Part shown: in pieces, positions 61,099 through 64,000 of the stretch
How the letters are laid out: the number at the start of each line of letters is the position of its first letter
Numbering within the stretch: the stretch's first letter is position 1
From: Heliopora coerulea
Taxonomy: Eukaryota; Cnidaria; Anthozoa; Scleralcyonacea; Helioporidae
DNA length: 64,000 bases
Reading direction: 5' to 3'
NCBI GenBank assembly: GCA_030142905.1
Contig: JASJOG010000045.1
Span: 1,342,501 to 1,406,500, forward strand
Made by a program: the position numbers and the translations under genes
The notes under the pieces: generated by a model
The model's database searches: none
What the model was told of the DNA's origin: nothing
What the model saw: only the letters and a program-made list of their open reading frames with translations

Positions 61099-63039
61099 TT
61101 ATTGTTTGTGTGAAAAAAAATCCTCAATGCGTGACTGTTTTCGTCCTTCAGTTTTTATTCCCTGCAACAAGTAAACTACTTTCGACATGGCTAAAGAGAG
61201 ATCTTCTTTTCCATGATAACGGGAAAATTCTTGTATCATCTCTGCAAACTTCAATCCTTCTGTAGCTGATCTAATGCTCGGTTGCTTCTCTTGGTGGGAA
61301 TCGTCGTCGTTGTAAGACTTATCACTCTCACTGTCATCCGAATTGATTGTCAGACAAGCTTGTTTCGAAAAACGCGAATTGAGATTTTCACACAAAATCT
61401 CTCCTCTTGCAGTTTCACGCCAGTTCGGATCCGATGGGTCCAAAAGACTTGAACATATCTGAAAATCGCTTTCATCTGCGATGTATTCTTCTGCTGTGAC
61501 ATCAGAGCCAAGCTCTGTAAGCGCTTGCTGCAATTCTTACAAATCTTCATCTTCGAAAGGATCATCATCTTCAACGGCTTTGTCAGGGTATAGACCTGTG
61601 CTTTTAAAGCATTTTGTGATTGTTTCTGCAGAGACTTCATCCCATGCTTGTTTCCCCCACTCTATGTTCATCAAAAGGTTTACTGATTTCACGATCTCAC
61701 TACTGTTGCGAGAACCATCAATCTTGCTGCAAACAAAACGCAATAGTCTTTTCTTGTATTTCACCTTCCAATTGGCGATGATACCACTGTCAAGGGGTTG
61801 CGTTTTTGCTGTTGTGTTTTTCGGCAAAAACTTCAGGGTGATGTTAGATAGGTGGTCTTGTAGAGTTGGCGGATGACAAGGGGCATTATCCAGGAACAAC
61901 AAGATTTTTCTCCCTTTTCGCTTCATACGGTTATCAAACGTTGTCAGGATTTCAGCCATGATGTCAGAATTCATCCAAGCTTTCTTGTTCGCAAAGTAAG
62001 GACAGCCATAGGGACGCTTTCCGTTTTTAAGCTTTTTGAAACACCGTGGTTTCTGCGAGTTGCTAATGATGACAGGCGCTTCCTTTTCACCGGCCGCATT
62101 AACAAAAAACGCCCACGTATTGCGTTGTTTCGATTTTTTTCCTCCACGGCAACGATCTCCTTTGTGATTAAGAGACGTTTCTGGAAGTGCCCGCCAAAAG
62201 CAGCCAGTTTCGTCCATGTTCCACACATCTTCAGGACTCCATCCTTTAACAATCTCCTTCGATCGCTCTTTCCAGCTTTCAACTGTCGCTTGATTTACGT
62301 CCCCCCCTTCGCCGGCGACCTTCATTGTGCCAATGTTATGAGCCAGTTTAAAAGACTCCAACCAGCCATTTGAAGCAGAAAATCCCTTATTGTTCAATTT
62401 TTCGGTAATTATCAAAGCCTCTTCTTGCAGGAGTGTTCCAGATATTGGAATATTCGAGTTTCAGCACATTACGTACCAATCCCATACTGCCTGGTTCACG
62501 TCGGAATATTTAGCCTTTCTTTGACGCTTTCTATCACCAGAACTAATGTTGCTTTCAAACGCGGTTGTGATCTCTTCTTTGCTTTTAAGAACTTTTTGTA
62601 TTTGAGTTTTTCCGACTCCAAATTTATCAGCTAACTTCCGATACCCCCAAGATGGATTTTGCTCGGCAAACTTTATGATTTCGACTCTTTCACTGAGACT
62701 TAAACAACTTCTACCGCCGTTTGGTTTTGGTTTTTTCTTCGCAGGGGTCTTTGGTTTCACTTGTTTTTCTGGTACGGGCTGGGTCTTACCACCAGCAGCA
62801 GTACGATCAACAATGGATTCTTTTTTAAGAGTATCACAGGAATGATTTTCCTTTTTATAGCAAGTGACACAATAAGCCACAGAAGCGCCTGCTTTCCATC
62901 CAGGTGCCTCTTCTGATGCGTAGACAGAACAATTGTCTGATTTATTGCAAGTCGAAACATCACACGTCAGACATCTATACTTTGTCTCTTGTTTGCAATT
63001 CCAGCACGCGCCAGCAGATTTAAAAGTTGCACAAGCCAT
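61099..63039 (-). pseudogene. Pogo/Tigger transposase, two in-frame stops
   Basis: A single 647-codon frame. N-terminal Cys-rich modules come first (CWNCKQETKYRCLTC, then CVTCYKKENHSC; about residues 12-66). A CENP-B-type helix-turn-helix follows (about 110-160: SLSERVEIIKFAEQNPSWGY, GVGKTQIQKVLKSKEEI), then a second DNA-binding region. The DDE_1 core has VWNMDETGCFWRALP, LLFLDNAPCHPP and LPKNTTAKTQPLDSGIIANW with three catalytic acids. The acidic tail ends RIEDFFSHK. TGA at 62461-62463 (after WDWYVMC) and TAA at 61537-61539 (after EDEDL) break it; no frameshifts. It would cut and paste the element at TA sites. Confidence 0.9.
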
Positions 63040-63154
63040 ACACTGTAGTCAGGGCAAGTCAGGTCATAATTGAGCATCAAGTTGACCACAGGTTTTATGA
63101 AGGTGTTGGAATAAGACGCAAGGTGTGTAATATGATACAAGAGCCTTATAGACA
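63040..63154. promoter_or_regulatory. Shared intergenic region between divergent Tigger genes
   Basis: 115 bp between the transposase ATG (minus) and the HIRAN-like ATG (plus). A bidirectional promoter is inferred from the arrangement; no specific element was identified. Confidence 0.35.
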
Positions 63155-63649
63155 ATGACAGCCGCCATAATTAACCGAATAACACTGAATGTTACAAACG
63201 AGATAATTTCTTCTGAAATTGTGGTCGTAAAATCTTTTGTACGAGGGTATCATGCATACATGGAAATCTGGAATCCGAAAATCGACGAGGAATATGAATT
63301 GAAACGTGAACCTAGGAGTACAACTGAAAATGCAGTTGCGGTTGTTCTAACAACAGTTGTGTATTGTGAGATGAAAACTGGATGCGCTCGTCCTAACAAT
63401 GTGTCAGCTAACATGGAGGTTGTTGGGCACATTCCAAAACTAATGGCAGTGTGGGTCACAAAGTTTCTCAAACGACAAACGAATACTGCAAAGTTATAAT
63501 CAAAGGGAAACGGATAAATAGAGGTGCTGGATAAGGCTTGGAAATTCCTTGTTTATACGAGTTCCGAGGAGATCGGTTTTCATGCGAATGGTTGACCAAT
63601 AAACTGTCCAAGGAAAACTTTGACATTGAGAAGTAAACTGAAGAAAATT
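63155..63649 (+). pseudogene. HIRAN-like protein encoded divergently within the Tigger element
   Basis: Open for 114 codons from 63155, 115 bp from the transposase start and on the opposite strand. It reads EIVVVKSFVRGYHAYMEIWN and MEVVGHIPKLMAVWVTKFLK. After a 1-base deletion near 63497 it continues IIKGKRINRGAG, a TAA, and GLEIPCLYEFRG with NKLSKENFDIEK to TAA at about 63649. The F-V-R-G-Y-H ... N-A-V-A-V ... V-G-H-I-P ... G pattern resembles HIRAN domains, which bind 3' ends of single-stranded DNA in HLTF/Rad5. Two lesions make it a pseudogene. The HIRAN call is by motif only. Confidence 0.6.
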
Positions 63650-63835
63650 TTGTTTGATGTAAAAATCTTATCTTAACGCACGTGTAATAATATGTAGTCG
63701 ATTTAACAAATAGACTTTGAACCGATTGACAAATATCGTCATTAATATAGTGACTAACGTTATGTCTGTAAAGATTATGAAAAATTAGGAAATCTTGTCC
63801 GTTTAACACAGGTTTTTTGTCTCTTTATTTGCTAA

Positions 63836-63986
63836 TTTAGATGTCCGCGTCCGCTTAATAGAGGTGTCCGCTTGATAGAGGTTTCATTAATAGGAATTAT
63901 ATGAGATTCAATTCGGGACTTTACAAAGTGTCCGCTTAATACAGGGTGTCCGCTTAATGCAGGGCCGCTTAATACAGGTTTGACTG
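63836..63986 (-). repeat. Tigger right terminal and subterminal repeats
   Basis: Contains GTCCGCTTAATAGAGG, GTCCGCTTGATAGAGG, GTCCGCTTAATACAGG and GTCCGCTTAATGCAGG, then GCCGCTTAATACAGG, ending in the inverted repeat. The arrangement is asymmetric, with more copies here than on the left. Confidence 0.85.
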
Positions 63987-64000
63987 TATTTGAAAGAAAG

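Larger units (their letters stand above)
60838..63986 (-). mobile_element. Pogo/Tigger DNA transposon with both ends and two genes
   Basis: Both termini begin CAGTCAAACCTGTATTAAGC (22-bp perfect inverted repeat including GG), and TA flanks each side (60836-60837, 63987-63988). Subterminal copies of GTCCGCTTAATA occur several times at each end, as likely transposase-binding sites. Inside lie a minus-strand transposase (61099-63039) and, divergently, a plus-strand second gene starting at 63155. The element is 3149 bp, structurally complete but with coding lesions. Confidence 0.93.

Noticed and set aside
1..64000. CRISPR arrays, operons, bacterial promoters or phage genes
   Set aside because: The DNA is eukaryotic: spliced gene, SINE, LINE and LTR elements; no regularly spaced repeats of CRISPR type were seen.

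Overview
This is eukaryotic, intron-rich, AT-leaning genomic DNA packed with transposons. The sequence itself shows a multi-exon animal gene with GT-AG introns, many Penelope-like retroelement ends carrying hammerhead ribozyme motifs, THAP and SWIM/YqaJ transposon proteins, and hAT, pogo/Tigger, Crypton, Ty3/gypsy and LINE remnants. From what is known of such repeats the best guess is an anthozoan cnidarian, probably a stony coral; this is inference and no species is assigned.

The one convincing host gene is a LIV-1 subfamily ZIP zinc transporter (SLC39A6/SLC39A10-like) on the minus strand. I could assemble it completely: ten coding exons, nine GT-AG introns, phases that all agree, 722 codons plus stop, from 56517 (start) to 30756 (stop). 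It has a signal peptide, a histidine-rich ectodomain, and the paired metal-site motifs HNIADG and HELPHE. Its introns hold tandem repeats (41.9-42.4, 44.2-44.6 and 46.5-46.9 kb) and transposons.

Layout: 57-617 deleted mariner-like element; 2513-4273 LINE remnant; 4286-8239 Penelope-type terminal piece followed by a degraded Ty3/gypsy element; 8233-9533 intronless doublecortin-like kinase retrocopy touching the LTR; 10161-10690 pogo/Tigger remnant; 13061-13248 a stray ZIP exon with a stop; 15841-20387 nearly intact hAT with a perfect 8-bp target duplication; 22421-23450 Penelope remnant; 24650-29215 a patchwork of hammerhead-bearing Penelope ends, AT repeats, a Crypton-type recombinase relic and an inverted SINE pair; 30756-56517 the ZIP gene. 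Within its 10.2-kb intron 2 lie a two-gene THAP plus SWIM/YqaJ element (50953-53548) and a 670-bp-arm inverted pair of Penelope ends (53792-55155). A complete-ended pogo/Tigger element (60838-63986) closes the window; it carries a transposase with two stops and a divergent second gene resembling a HIRAN-domain protein.

Nearly every mobile-element gene is broken by stops or frameshifts. The most unusual items are the element at 50953-53548, whose two genes share a first exon encoded inside its 272-bp terminal inverted repeats, the antisense HIRAN-like gene in the Tigger element, and the set of hammerhead motifs, one of which (25204-25250) looks structurally complete.
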